From contig NZ_JAVDYJ010000001.1 of NCBI RefSeq assembly GCF_031458395.1, positions 2,868,871 through 2,932,870 on the forward strand: DNA of 64,000 nt, in the 5' to 3' direction. Under the pieces are notes generated by a model. That model saw only the letters and a list, made by a program, of their open reading frames with translations. It did no database searches and was not told the origin of the DNA. The position numbers and the translations under genes were made by a program. This DNA is from Enteractinococcus fodinae (GTDB taxonomy: Bacteria > Actinomycetota > Actinomycetes > Actinomycetales > Micrococcaceae). This document shows, piece after piece, positions 1 to 9,208 of this stretch. The stretch's first letter is position 1. Each line of letters begins with the position of its first letter.

Positions 1-25
1 TCGGCCTACTAGAGAGCATGTTCAT
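1..25 (-). CDS. ABC solute-binding protein, first codons only
   Basis: Reading the minus strand from position 25 gives MNMLSSRP, cut off by the window edge. The complete binding protein at 34268-35875 begins MNMLLSRPKP, and the bases just upstream (an AGGACA ribosome-binding site) also match that gene. I therefore read this as the 5' end of a paralogous family-5 (peptide-type) ABC substrate-binding protein. Like its paralog it is divergent from an M20 amidohydrolase. The identification rests on about eight codons plus context. Confidence 0.6.
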
Positions 26-893
26 CTGTCCTCGCATTTTCGCGTAAAAATTCTTCGTGTGTGATTAACGTGCGGTTCGTTTACTGCCCTTCATCGAACA
101 GACAGTGATGACAGGGGCGTAAGAGCCTCTGTCACATCAGCCGTGAGATAAGCAGGGACTCATCTCACACCCGTATGTTGCGTTTGAGCGAAAATGTGAC
201 CCGCTCAAAGGCATGAGTGATCTACTCGAAGGTTGAAGTGACGCTCTCGACAGTAAGCGTGACGTGTAGCATTGTCAAAATTATTACACGCCCGAAAATC
301 AGCCAACATACAGCTCGAGTTGTTAACGCAGAGACTTTGCGTGAATGTGCAACTCAGCTTCGTTACACCGACATCTACTGACTTCCACGCCGCCACAGCA
401 TCGCCACCTGTCAAATTTTGGAGGTCTCTGAATAATTAGCTAATCCCATGGATCCAGTGTTGCAGAACAGCGCGCATCACAACGGCTCTCAAATCTCCGA
501 GGAGATGGAATCAAGACGCACAGAATCCTGTTCGGTGGGAGCATAAACCCAATAGATACTCTGCCACTCTCATACAGATGCTTTCGTCCGCCGGATAGTC
601 AGGCACACGAGCAGGCAAATCTGTGACCGCAGTGCTAGCCGACTGGCGCGATGTCTCGCCACGGGCTGTGGTCTATTTTGCGATACACGCCTGAGGCCTC
701 ACAGCACCTGCGTGGCTCGCGATGTAACTCGGCGCTCTCTTATATCCGAGCCCTCTCCAGAGACCCGTGACGCCCCTACTCACGATGAAACAAAAACTCC
801 ACAACTTGAGAGCGAATGTGATTTATGCCAATGTAGGGTCGGTCACACGTGGAGTCCTCCTTACCGCTCATCCACTCAGAACGCGAGGTAAAT
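26..893. other. Long intergenic region between divergent genes
   Basis: No convincing gene is seen; the short open frames have no ribosome-binding site or familiar sequence. It separates the divergent binding-protein start (25) and amidohydrolase start (894). Two inverted repeats could be regulatory: a stem-loop at 110-133 (GACAGGGGC paired with GCCTCTGTC, one mismatch) and GTGAGAT at 143-149 paired with ATCTCAC at 162-168. The equivalent spacer of the second copy (35876-36139) is only about 265 bases and is not obviously alike. Confidence 0.45.
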
Positions 894-2117
894 ATGTCTC
901 TGCATGCAGAGGCTCTTCAATTACAACCGCACCTTGTCAACCTTCGGCGCTCCCTACACACCGAACCAGAAGTTGGCCTCAACCTTCCCAAAACGCAAAG
1001 AAAAGTCCTCAATGCCCTGGAAGGTTTGCCGCTTGAAATCACTTTAGGAGAGCAACTCTCGTCTGTCGTGGCGACCCTACATGGCGCTCACGAAGGACCC
1101 AGTGTACTTCTTCGTGGCGACATGGATGGTTTACCCTTGCAGGAAAAAACGGGACTGCCCTATGCGTCGAGCAACGGAAACATGCATGCTTGCGGGCATG
1201 ACCTACACACAGCAGGTCTCGTAGGGGCTGCCAAACTGTTGTCGGGTTACAGGTCTAAACTGCACGGTTCAGTAATCTTCATGTTCCAGCCCGGCGAAGA
1301 GTCATATGGCGGAGCCAAACTGATGATCGAAGAAGGCGTCCTCGAGGCTGCAGGTGCACCCCCCATCGCCGCGTACGGTATTCACGTATCCCCTGGACCG
1401 AAGGGCACATTCGTACATCGTGCGGGTCCCGCCTTAGCTGGATCGAACCAGTTAAGTATTAAAGTTCACGGCAAAGGTGGGCACGGATCGCGGCCAGAGA
1501 ATGCAGTCGATCCCGTCCCGGCGCTGGTCAAGATCGCTGGCTCCCTCGGGGAAATGATTGCGAGTAAGTTTTCGCCTTTTGACCCTGTGGTTCTTACTGT
1601 GACACAGCTCAAAGCGGGGCAAGCGATCAACATCATTCCCGAAACCGCAGAACTTGGGGCAACAGTGCGTACGTTTTCGGCCGAGGCCATCGAACTCTTA
1701 CGGCACCATACGTCAACTTTTGCGGCAGGGATAGCTTCTTCGTTCGGTTGTACCGCAGAAGTCGAACTGCAGGTACGATACCCCGTCACCATGAATGATC
1801 CTTTTGAGACGTCTGAAGTCGCGCATACTCTAGAAAACCTTTTCGGACCGAATCGGGTCTTGCAAGCGCCAGAACCTGGGATGGGATCAGAAGATTTCTC
1901 AGAGATTCTAAAACGAGTGCCAGGATCGTTTTTCTTCCTTAGAGCTAGTCCGCCAGACGTTGATCATCAAACCAGTGCTTGGAACCATTCACCAGAAGTA
2001 CTTTTTGACGATGGCGTACTCGGTGACCAAGCACTAGCACTGGCATCGTTGGCGCTAAATAAGCTGGGGCAACCTCATACTCTGAAGCCCAATGCGCGAC
2101 AACATCTAATTCGATAA
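894..2117 (+). CDS. M20 family amidohydrolase (hippurate hydrolase/N-acyl amino acid amidohydrolase type), copy 1
   Basis: This is a cytoplasmic di-zinc amidohydrolase expected to cleave an N-acyl amino acid or similar amide; no signal peptide is seen. From the ATG at 894 the protein has 407 residues, normal for the family. Metal-site motifs are RGDMD (about 74-78), HACGHD (98-103) and FQPGEE (131-136); GKGGHGSRPE belongs to the dimerisation domain and GSEDFS lies near the C-terminus. I chose 894 because GAGG sits six bases upstream and the N-terminus then matches the paralog at 36140-37345; an upstream ATG at 849 lacks a good site. It lies divergent from a peptide-type binding protein, so the pair may import and deacylate the same substrate. 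The substrate cannot be told from sequence. Confidence 0.88.
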   Translation: MSLHAEALQLQPHLVNLRRSLHTEPEVGLNLPKTQRKVLNALEGLPLEITLGEQLSSVVATLHGAHEGPSVLLRGDMDGLPLQEKTGLPYASSNGNMHACGHDLHTAGLVGAAKLLSGYRSKLHGSVIFMFQPGEESYGGAKLMIEEGVLEAAGAPPIAAYGIHVSPGPKGTFVHRAGPALAGSNQLSIKVHGKGGHGSRPENAVDPVPALVKIAGSLGEMIASKFSPFDPVVLTVTQLKAGQAINIIPETAELGATVRTFSAEAIELLRHHTSTFAAGIASSFGCTAEVELQVRYPVTMNDPFETSEVAHTLENLFGPNRVLQAPEPGMGSEDFSEILKRVPGSFFFLRASPPDVDHQTSAWNHSPEVLFDDGVLGDQALALASLALNKLGQPHTLKPNARQHLIR

Positions 2118-2348
2118 TAAACCTTGCGTGTAATTGAAGAGCAAAGGGCTTGCACAGTGCGTTACGGGCAGACAGGAGCATCAATTGGCTCGTTACTTCG
2201 TGCACTGCATTGCGCGCCGTCCCTTCATCACCACATTGTTGAACTTGCCACCACCCACTAGATAACTACGAAGAAAGCGAGCTAGCTTCACATGTCCAAA
2301 ACCACTACCGTCACCTCTAGCCATGTCACTCAAAATCGGAAAGACCCC

Positions 2349-3554
2349 ATGACTGACACCCCTATCCCGGCTATTCTCGATTCTCTCTCCGGCTACGTCG
2401 ACGGGGTTCTCCCTGAGCTGGTTGATCTCGCAATGAATATTCACGCTAATCCTGAGATCCGCTTCGAGGAGTACCACGCGGCCAAGGTGCTTACAGAAGC
2501 CCTGGAAACTGATGGCTTTGCAGTGGAACGCGGGGTGGGCGGCCTTGAAACCGCATTTGTCGGACGCTGGTCAACGAGCACTGCGACTCCAGAATCCACC
2601 ACGATTGCAGTGTTCTGCGAATACGATGCACTAGAGGGCATTGGGCATGCTTGCGGCCACAACTTAATCGCAGCGTGTGGCCTCGGCGCCGGGCAGCTGG
2701 TTAAGCAGTGGCTCCAAGAAAATCATGACGTGCCCGCCAACCTCATGGTTATCGGCAGCCCTGGTGAGGAGGGCGGCGCAGGAAAAGTTCCCCTGATCGA
2801 GGCAAACGTCCTTGACGGTGTGGATATCGCGATTATGGTTCACCCCTCGAGCTACAACGCTGTAGTGGGTGCTTCCATGGCTCGCATCGCCCTGGATATT
2901 AAGTTCACCGGACGCGCTAGCCATGCTGCAGGCGCCCCCGAACTCGGTCGCAATGCGCTCGATGCCAGCGTCCTGGCATTGAACGCTATCGGTCTACTTC
3001 GTCAGCAGACCCCCGACGGGGTCCGCATCCACGGGATTGTCACCGATGGTGGCGAGGCCCCCAATATCATCCCGGAGCACACCGCCCTGCGGGTTTTCCT
3101 CCGTTCGGGAGACCAAGAGAACCTGATCAGCGACATTCTGCCACGAGTGCGGGCGTGCTTCGAAGGTGCTGCTATCGCGACGGGCTGTGAAGTCGAGATT
3201 CAGGAGAATACTCCTCGCTATGAATCTGTAATGCAAAACCGGGTCCTGGCTGGGCTCGCCCAAGATGCCTACGAGGCGTTAGGTCGAGACCTCGTAGTGC
3301 CAGCCGGTCCCCGCGGCTCCACAGATATGGGGAACGTTAGCCAGCGCGTACCAGCGATGCACCCTATGATGCGCTTGGCTGATGGCTCTCCACACACTCG
3401 TGAATTCGCCGACGACGCTGCTGGCCCCGCCGCCGAGGGCCTGATCCGGGACGGAGCGCTCATGCTCGCCGCAACTGCGGTAGCCGCATTCGCTGACCGG
3501 GATATCGTCGAGCGTGCCCACGCCGCCTTCGAGGCCGGTGAGACCGCGCGGTAG
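2349..3554 (+). CDS. M20 family peptidase (AbgB/PM20D2-like)
   Basis: A second M20 metallohydrolase, different in subtype from its neighbour. Motifs are EYDALEGIGHACGHN (zinc ligands), GSPGEEGGAGK (catalytic Glu pair) and a dimerisation domain containing FTGRASHAAGAPE. This variant (HACGHN, SHAAG, RGSTDMGNVS) resembles aminobenzoyl-glutamate hydrolase subunit B and PM20D2 dipeptidases, which cleave amide bonds of small conjugates. From 2349 the product is 401 residues, with GGAAAG five bases before the ATG; an in-frame ATG at 2292 is possible but adds a serine/threonine-rich leader. The gene follows the first amidohydrolase by 231 bases on the same strand and may be co-transcribed. Codons here are more GC-rich than in the preceding gene. 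Confidence 0.85.
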   Translation: MTDTPIPAILDSLSGYVDGVLPELVDLAMNIHANPEIRFEEYHAAKVLTEALETDGFAVERGVGGLETAFVGRWSTSTATPESTTIAVFCEYDALEGIGHACGHNLIAACGLGAGQLVKQWLQENHDVPANLMVIGSPGEEGGAGKVPLIEANVLDGVDIAIMVHPSSYNAVVGASMARIALDIKFTGRASHAAGAPELGRNALDASVLALNAIGLLRQQTPDGVRIHGIVTDGGEAPNIIPEHTALRVFLRSGDQENLISDILPRVRACFEGAAIATGCEVEIQENTPRYESVMQNRVLAGLAQDAYEALGRDLVVPAGPRGSTDMGNVSQRVPAMHPMMRLADGSPHTREFADDAAGPAAEGLIRDGALMLAATAVAAFADRDIVERAHAAFEAGETAR

Positions 3555-3773
3555 CCAGCAGAGGTGATACCTTCTCGGCGGTCGAACACGGCCGGGAAGG
3601 TACATCGTGCTTCCATAAATATGGTTACTCGATTAACCGGCTGAGTGATGCATTAATACGGCATCCTCGGATTGTCTCCAGTGTTCTGTACTCCGGACTA
3701 GATTTAGACACGTATCGCATGCCCGTCAAAGTGAGCGAGACACTCTCGGGATGCGCGCCCCGCCACCGGTGAC

Positions 3774-4982
3774 CTAGTGTGACGGCCGCTTCGGCGGCTG
3801 GTTTCTGATGGTCGCCATTGACACGATGACGGCAACGACGACCAGTACGCCGTGGCCCACCGCGAGACTAAAGATAGGTACGAAGTCCGCTATTTGTCCT
3901 ACGACGAGGCTCGGGATCGCACCGGAGCTGTAACAGATTAGATACATGGTGGCTAGCACACCCGCCCGGTCTGGGGCAGACGATACATTCAGCACACTGC
4001 GCATCCCGCCGGTGCTGGCGGCGCCTTGTCCGAAGCCGGCCACAATGGCGGCTACCAGGAACCAAAGAATTGATCCGAATTGCAAGGCGGTGATAAATCC
4101 GATGACCGCTAGCATGAATACGATCAATCCGGTACGGACCGCGGTGGCTACTTTGAGTCGTCCGCTTATAGCTCCGCCGATGGGACTGAGTAAGACAGGT
4201 GCAGAAAAGACGAGCGCAATGACGAACGTGTCACTCGAGCCGAGGTAGTCGGCTGTCAAAGAAGCCGAGAATGATTGAAAAAACCCGCCCATCGACCAGG
4301 TGGCGGCAAAGGCCGCGCCCGCAGCAAAAATCATCCGTCCCGAACCCTCCGGGATGCGGACATACGGTCTAGTCGAGCGCAGCGCCCCCGGCTTGGGTCG
4401 AACAGTATCTGGACATAAGAATATGCATACGGCGAGGATCACCAAGAGGGCGCTCAGTATGAGGTAACCCAATGTGGGCGTCACATCTGGAAGCTTCATT
4501 AACGCTCCGGAAAATAACGCCCCGATGGGTATCGCGAACGGTGGAGCGCTGCCGGTAATCAACGCGGCTAACCAGTCTGACCGAGGCGGTGCCGTATCTA
4601 CGACAAACGCGCCGAGCGCAGTCGACCCCATCCCGCAGGACAGTCCTTGCAGAAGACGTCCAATGGCCAGCACTGCGGGCCCATCTATCTGCGTTAGTAC
4701 CAGACAGCCGAGGGCGCCGATTAGCACGGCAGCGATGGAGACAGCACGGCGGCCGAGATAATCTGATAGCCGCCCTAACAGCAGTAAGGATAATGCCGTG
4801 GTAGTGAAATATAGCGAGGTTGTCAGCGCGAGGTGTGCGTCTGTAATGCTGGTCGTCTCGCGGTACATATTGAACAGCGGAGTCGGTGAACCGGAGGCAA
4901 CGAAGATGAGGAGCAACGCTGCTGCAGAGACCGCAAACGGCCACCATCCCTGGTGACTCTGTGCACTGGTATGCGACCTCAC
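3774..4982 (-). CDS. MFS transporter (drug/metabolite exporter-like)
   Basis: A 402-residue major facilitator protein with alternating hydrophobic segments consistent with 12 membrane helices. The motif A loop GRLSDYLGRR lies between helices 2 and 3. The family exports or imports small molecules by proton exchange; the substrate is unknown. The start is a GTG at 4982, because helix 1 begins only about 13 residues in and no later Met is suitable. A good ribosome-binding site (GGAGG) precedes not this GTG but an out-of-frame ATG at 4996 that encodes five codons and stops across the GTG, so initiation may be coupled to a leader peptide. The gene ends 219 bases from the convergent peptidase. Confidence 0.85.
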   Translation of the reverse strand: MRSHTSAQSHQGWWPFAVSAAALLLIFVASGSPTPLFNMYRETTSITDAHLALTTSLYFTTTALSLLLLGRLSDYLGRRAVSIAAVLIGALGCLVLTQIDGPAVLAIGRLLQGLSCGMGSTALGAFVVDTAPPRSDWLAALITGSAPPFAIPIGALFSGALMKLPDVTPTLGYLILSALLVILAVCIFLCPDTVRPKPGALRSTRPYVRIPEGSGRMIFAAGAAFAATWSMGGFFQSFSASLTADYLGSSDTFVIALVFSAPVLLSPIGGAISGRLKVATAVRTGLIVFMLAVIGFITALQFGSILWFLVAAIVAGFGQGAASTGGMRSVLNVSSAPDRAGVLATMYLICYSSGAIPSLVVGQIADFVPIFSLAVGHGVLVVVAVIVSMATIRNQPPKRPSH

Positions 4983-5547
4983 CTGCTAACCCCCATGAAT
5001 ACTCCTCCAAGCCATCAACCAAAGCCCCAGAATACACCGTAGCCAGTCTGACCTGGTGATAGACGCGATTAGACACGCATTTGATCAAACGCTATTCGGC
5101 CAGACCGTTCTCCATAACCAACAGCAAGACCAGGACGGTACCCCACATCGATTTCGAACCGTGCGGTACTCCCCGACGGCGGATGCCTACTGGAAACTTT
5201 GTACTGTTGTTATGTATCGCAGGCAGTAGTACAAGGCGACTAATAACGCAGCGATGCCACGGAGATATATATTCCGATCATGACGCCGATGAAGAGGACA
5301 GTAAAGGGCAACGTGGGCCGATTGCAGCGGGCTACACCCCCCTGAGGGTGGCAACCAGCCCGCCAGGGCATCAACACAACCACTGGCGCTGAGCTGAAAT
5401 CGGATTGAACTCGGCCAAGATGAAAACCTGCGACGACGATCTCGGCCCCGAGCGAGAGAACGGGGTTCCTTCGTGGAGCGTGGTGATGCCACTGAAGCAG
5501 TTCGCACCGAACGCTCTCACGGAGGTTACCGCATCACCCGTCACCGT
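4983..5547. other. Intergenic region without a recognisable gene
   Basis: About 565 bases between the MFS gene and the TetR gene, both on the minus strand. The small open frames on both strands look random, without ribosome-binding sites or familiar motifs. The MFS promoter should lie in the left part. I see no strong terminator for the TetR gene. Confidence 0.4.
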
Positions 5548-6192
5548 TCAGTTCAGTCTCTCAGCCTCGAGGGTCGGCATGACAAGCCTGGTGACCAACT
5601 CTGCGTAGAAATCCGCTACCGTGGCTGCTTCCTCACGTGTGCGACTGTCACATATTGCCCTGGCGCCAGCACCAACAGTTGCCGTTACAGCAGCCGCCAG
5701 CAATTCGCCATTCTTTTTGTCATCGAGCGCTAGTTGATCGAAGTTTTCAGCAATCCACAATCGGAGGGTATCTCTCGCAAGCAGTTCAAACCCCGGGGCT
5801 GTGTCGCCCCAATAAAAGAGCTTAGTCAGATCGCGCTCTTCCCAGCATTCACGAAGATACGCCTTGAGGCCTTCAAGATATTGTCTGAGAGGATCCGGTT
5901 CTCCCGCATCTCGGGAACCCTGTATGGCAGCATGGCTAACCTGCCATAACTTGCTGTGATAGTCCTCGTACAGTGCAAGAAAAATCTCAGCTTTGCTTCC
6001 GTACTGATTGTATAGACTTCCTAAACTCGACTGCGATCTCGCGACTATGGCATCTATCGACGTCTGGGCAAATCCGCCGTGCTCCACGAATGCTCGTCTA
6101 GCACCTTCTAATAGCGCTTTACGTGTTGCTAGAACTCTCGGCAGGAATTGCGGGACAGACTTTCCTTTTGAGGAACTTGTCTCTGACTTCAT
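5548..6192 (-). CDS. TetR family transcriptional regulator
   Basis: A 214-residue one-component regulator. The N-terminal helix-turn-helix spans roughly residues 25-70, with the typical AFVEHGGFAQTSIDAIV helix, a recognition-helix region around SQSSLGSLYNQYGSK, and FLALYEDYH leading into the ligand-binding domain. AGGAGG lies seven bases before the ATG. It is transcribed in the same direction as the acyl-CoA ligase 105 bases upstream. TetR proteins in such clusters usually repress neighbouring catabolic genes and are released by a pathway intermediate. The palindrome at 8060-8076 is a possible target, but that link is inference. Confidence 0.88.
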   Translation of the reverse strand: MKSETSSSKGKSVPQFLPRVLATRKALLEGARRAFVEHGGFAQTSIDAIVARSQSSLGSLYNQYGSKAEIFLALYEDYHSKLWQVSHAAIQGSRDAGEPDPLRQYLEGLKAYLRECWEERDLTKLFYWGDTAPGFELLARDTLRLWIAENFDQLALDDKKNGELLAAAVTATVGAGARAICDSRTREEAATVADFYAELVTRLVMPTLEAERLN

Positions 6193-6297
6193 ACTCTCGC
6201 CTCCTGCCGCAGGTGTGTCATCACTACGAGTCTAGTGGTAATCAATGGGACCAAGGCAGCGATCAGTCAGTGCGATGCTCCGTGAAACGCTTACTCT

Positions 6298-7935
6298 TCA
6301 GGAGGCGCTCCATGCAGCGCGCAGGCGTTTCTTATCGAGCTTGCCCACTGAGGTACGTGGCAACTCCGTCGTCAGGTGAACATCGTCAGGTAGTTGCCAT
6401 TTGGCAAATCTCTCGGCCAGTACTTCATAGACTTCATCTTTCGATAGCGGATCGCCCTCACGCCCTACGACATATGCCATCGGTCGCTCTTGGTACTTGG
6501 GGTCCGGAACGCCGATGACGGCTGCCTCGAGCACCTTGGGGTGGTCCATGATCGCATTTTCCATATCGATTGAAGAAATCCACTCTCCGCCAGATTTGAT
6601 AACATCTTTTAGCCGGTCTGTGAGCTTGAGATAACCTTCCGGAGTAATTACGCCAACGTCGCCAGATCGCCACCAACCATCAACGAAGCGTTCGGAATTG
6701 TCGGCAAGATTGTGGTAGCTTGTCGCGATCCATGGTCCTCGCATGAGCACTTCTCCCATAGACCTACCATCATGAGGCAACTCGGCGCCTTCAGAATCTA
6801 CGACTTTGAGCTCAACGCCCAGAATAGGAACGCCTTGGTAACGTTTGCGATCCCACTTCTCTTCTTCCGACAGTTCAGCGAGCTCGGGTTTCAGTTCCCA
6901 GTTGTATGTCACGAGCGGGCTCGTCTCCGACGCGCCATAGCCGTGGATGACGTTGGCTCCGGTCAGTTCGGCGAAACCTTTCATCAAAGCCAGCGGTGGT
7001 TCCGTTGAGCCAGAGACCAGTCGGGTATGAGATAAGTCCGGCGCCTTGGGTAGCTGACGAATGTGTTCCAACATGGGAGCGAATAATGAGGGAGCCCCGT
7101 TGGCTACCGTCACGTCTTCCTCCACAAGAGCATCCGCCACAGCTCCAATGTTGTCAGCAGTAAACCTTCCAGGCAGCACGATTTTTGCACCAGCGCCGAC
7201 CGCAGCTTGCGGGAATCCCCAGGATAAGACATGGAACATAGGGGTGATCGGCATGACGCAGTCAAGATAATCGACTTTAAGAGCAGAGATCACACCCAGA
7301 GTGTGCAGATAAATTGCGCGATGCGAGTAGTACACACCCTTCGGTCGCCCAGTGGTTCCAGTAGTGTAGCCGGCGTAACACGCGGTGTTCTCGTCGATGA
7401 GCTGCCATTCGTATTCATCCGGTTGTCCGGCCAGCAGGTCTTCATAGAAATGCACGTTTTTGAGGCTGGTTGTAATTTCCGACGAAGGTTTGTCGGTCAT
7501 CACCACCCAGCCGTGTACATCCACCTTGTCGGCTATCTCCTCAGCCACGGGAAGCAACGACTCGTCAACGAAAATCCATTTCGCATCGGAATGCTCAACG
7601 ACGTAGCTCAGGTCCGAGGGTGCCAGGCGAATGTTGAGCTGGAGCATTGTGGCACCGACGCTAGGGACCCCGAAGTACAGTTCAAAGTGACGCAGCTGAT
7701 TCCAATCGAGCACTCCCACCATCGATCCAGCAGCGATCCCCAACGAGTCGAGTGCGTGCGCCAGCTTGTTGATGCGTTTCATGGTCGCGGCATAATCCGT
7801 ACGGGACCAGGAGCCGTCTAGGCGTCGATGAACGATTTCAGTGGACGGAAATACCGTCGCGGCGTGTTTCATCAATGCGCCAATATTCAGAGGAATATTA
7901 TCCCCCATAGTCGATCTAATACCAGTTAACATCAT
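6298..7935 (-). CDS. AMP-dependent acyl-CoA ligase (fatty-acid--CoA ligase type)
   Basis: An ANL-superfamily ligase of 545 residues that forms an acyl-adenylate and then the CoA thioester. The adenylation P-loop [12 protein letters not shown] lies near residues 190-202, GYGASETSP is the A5 region, and [18 protein letters not shown] contains the A8 hinge. The C-terminus keeps the catalytic lysine context [17 protein letters not shown] precedes two adjacent ATGs (7935 and 7932); either may be used. In this cluster it would activate the carboxylic acid released after monooxygenase and esterase action, feeding the acyl-CoA and 3-hydroxyacyl-CoA dehydrogenases farther right. Medium- or long-chain acids are plausible substrates, but chain length cannot be read from the sequence. 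Confidence 0.9.
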   Translation of the reverse strand: MMLTGIRSTMGDNIPLNIGALMKHAATVFPSTEIVHRRLDGSWSRTDYAATMKRINKLAHALDSLGIAAGSMVGVLDWNQLRHFELYFGVPSVGATMLQLNIRLAPSDLSYVVEHSDAKWIFVDESLLPVAEEIADKVDVHGWVVMTDKPSSEITTSLKNVHFYEDLLAGQPDEYEWQLIDENTACYAGYTTGTTGRPKGVYYSHRAIYLHTLGVISALKVDYLDCVMPITPMFHVLSWGFPQAAVGAGAKIVLPGRFTADNIGAVADALVEEDVTVANGAPSLFAPMLEHIRQLPKAPDLSHTRLVSGSTEPPLALMKGFAELTGANVIHGYGASETSPLVTYNWELKPELAELSEEEKWDRKRYQGVPILGVELKVVDSEGAELPHDGRSMGEVLMRGPWIATSYHNLADNSERFVDGWWRSGDVGVITPEGYLKLTDRLKDVIKSGGEWISSIDMENAIMDHPKVLEAAVIGVPDPKYQERPMAYVVGREGDPLSKDEVYEVLAERFAKWQLPDDVHLTTELPRTSVGKLDKKRLRAAWSAS

Positions 7936-8059
7936 TACTCCTTAAGAATTTGTTCAGTGCTATGTAGGACGATGAGTATGTTTCAGCTTGTCGCGCTGCG
8001 AGTTGGTTCTACATTCGTAAATAAGGCGAAAATAGTATGAGGCAGTACTAAACCCAGCC

Positions 8060-8076
8060 CACGTTGTAACAACGTG
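8060..8076. promoter_or_regulatory. Perfect palindrome, candidate operator
   Basis: CACGTTGT-A-ACAACGTG has eight-base perfect arms around one base. It lies about 125 bases upstream of the acyl-CoA ligase start, in the 283-base gap after the esterase gene. Its size suits a TetR-type dimer, and a TetR gene lies two genes away, but the pairing is inferred. Confidence 0.5.
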
Positions 8077-8218
8077 AAACCGGAAACTGCGTAAGCGAAG
8101 TCCTACGATTCCCTCAAATAGGTATGTGCCAGTCGCTCAACTTTGAAATGAGCACCGAAACCGCAGGACCGTTTAGCACACAGCTGCGTAGGCGCCATAT
8201 GTTCGAGTGCTGAGGTAG

Positions 8219-9169
8219 TTAGCACGTCGAAATATCCGATCTTAATAGGTCCCCAAACCGACGATAGATATCCTCCGCTGCATTTTTGGCTCCCTCAGAT
8301 TTGTGAGTCATGCCAGCAAATCCATGAATCATGCCGTCATAACACACAACCTCAGCGAATACCCCCGCATCGCGCAATGCTGCCCCGAACGCGGCCCCCT
8401 CGTCTCGCAACGGATCGAACTCAGCAATCGCAATCAGCGAGGGTGGTAGCGTTGCAAGGTTCTGAGATCGAAGAGGCGATACGCGTGGGTCCGTTTTATC
8501 GTGGTCACCGAGGTAACTCTGGACAAACCAGTCCATTGTGGTGACTTCGAGGGAGTAGCCACGCGCGTTTTGAGATCGGGAGGGGTAGGCGGAGCCGTCA
8601 ATTTCAACTGAGGGATATATTAACAGTTGCGCTTGCGGTGGCGTGTGTTCCGAAGTCAGAACCTCGGAAACCACGGCGGCAAGATTTCCTCCGGCACTAT
8701 CGCCGGCCACGGCCCAACGCTCATCACCACCAAGGGAGGACAGATTGGTGTGGATCCACCTCGCCGCTTCCACGGCATCTTGCAGTCCGGCGGGGAACCT
8801 GTGCTCCGGGGCTAGGCGATAATCAATTGAAACAACCACCGCCTGGCTGCCCCTGCATAGGCCCCGCGCGGTGTTCTCGTGTGTATCTAGATCACCGATT
8901 ACCCATCCTCCACCATGTATGAACAGGATCGTCGGGAAGGGGCCTTCGCCTTCGGGACGATACACTTTGGCATCGAGTTCACCCGCCCCGCCGGGAACCT
9001 TAATGTACTCGGTCGATGCAACGGGCACTATTCGCCCATGCGGGATCGAGTCGAAGGTGAGGCTTCTATATTGGATACGAGCTTTTTCGGGGCCCAGGGT
9101 CTCTAAACGTGGAGCCCCTGCTTTTGCGGCTGCAGCGAGCGTTTCGGCAAGTTCAGAATCGAGCGGCAT
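8219..9169 (-). CDS. Alpha/beta hydrolase, HSL/Aes-type esterase
   Basis: A 316-residue carboxylesterase of the hormone-sensitive-lipase (family IV) type. HGGGW near residue 86 forms the oxyanion hole, GDSAGGN near 157-163 carries the nucleophilic serine, and Asp (FDPLRDEG) and His (MIHGF) complete the triad. There is no signal peptide, so it acts in the cytoplasm. AAGGAG precedes the ATG. It begins 39 bases after the Baeyer-Villiger-type monooxygenase gene and is almost certainly co-transcribed with it; hydrolysis of the ester or lactone made by that enzyme is the natural role. Exact substrate unknown. Confidence 0.9.
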   Translation of the reverse strand: MPLDSELAETLAAAAKAGAPRLETLGPEKARIQYRSLTFDSIPHGRIVPVASTEYIKVPGGAGELDAKVYRPEGEGPFPTILFIHGGGWVIGDLDTHENTARGLCRGSQAVVVSIDYRLAPEHRFPAGLQDAVEAARWIHTNLSSLGGDERWAVAGDSAGGNLAAVVSEVLTSEHTPPQAQLLIYPSVEIDGSAYPSRSQNARGYSLEVTTMDWFVQSYLGDHDKTDPRVSPLRSQNLATLPPSLIAIAEFDPLRDEGAAFGAALRDAGVFAEVVCYDGMIHGFAGMTHKSEGAKNAAEDIYRRFGDLLRSDISTC

Positions 9170-9208
9170 CGTGTCTCCTTAATAAATGATGTGCCCAATG
9201 CAAGAGAC

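Noticed and set aside
205..414. Small open frame on the minus strand in the left intergenic region
   Set aside because: No ribosome-binding site or recognisable sequence, and position fits chance.
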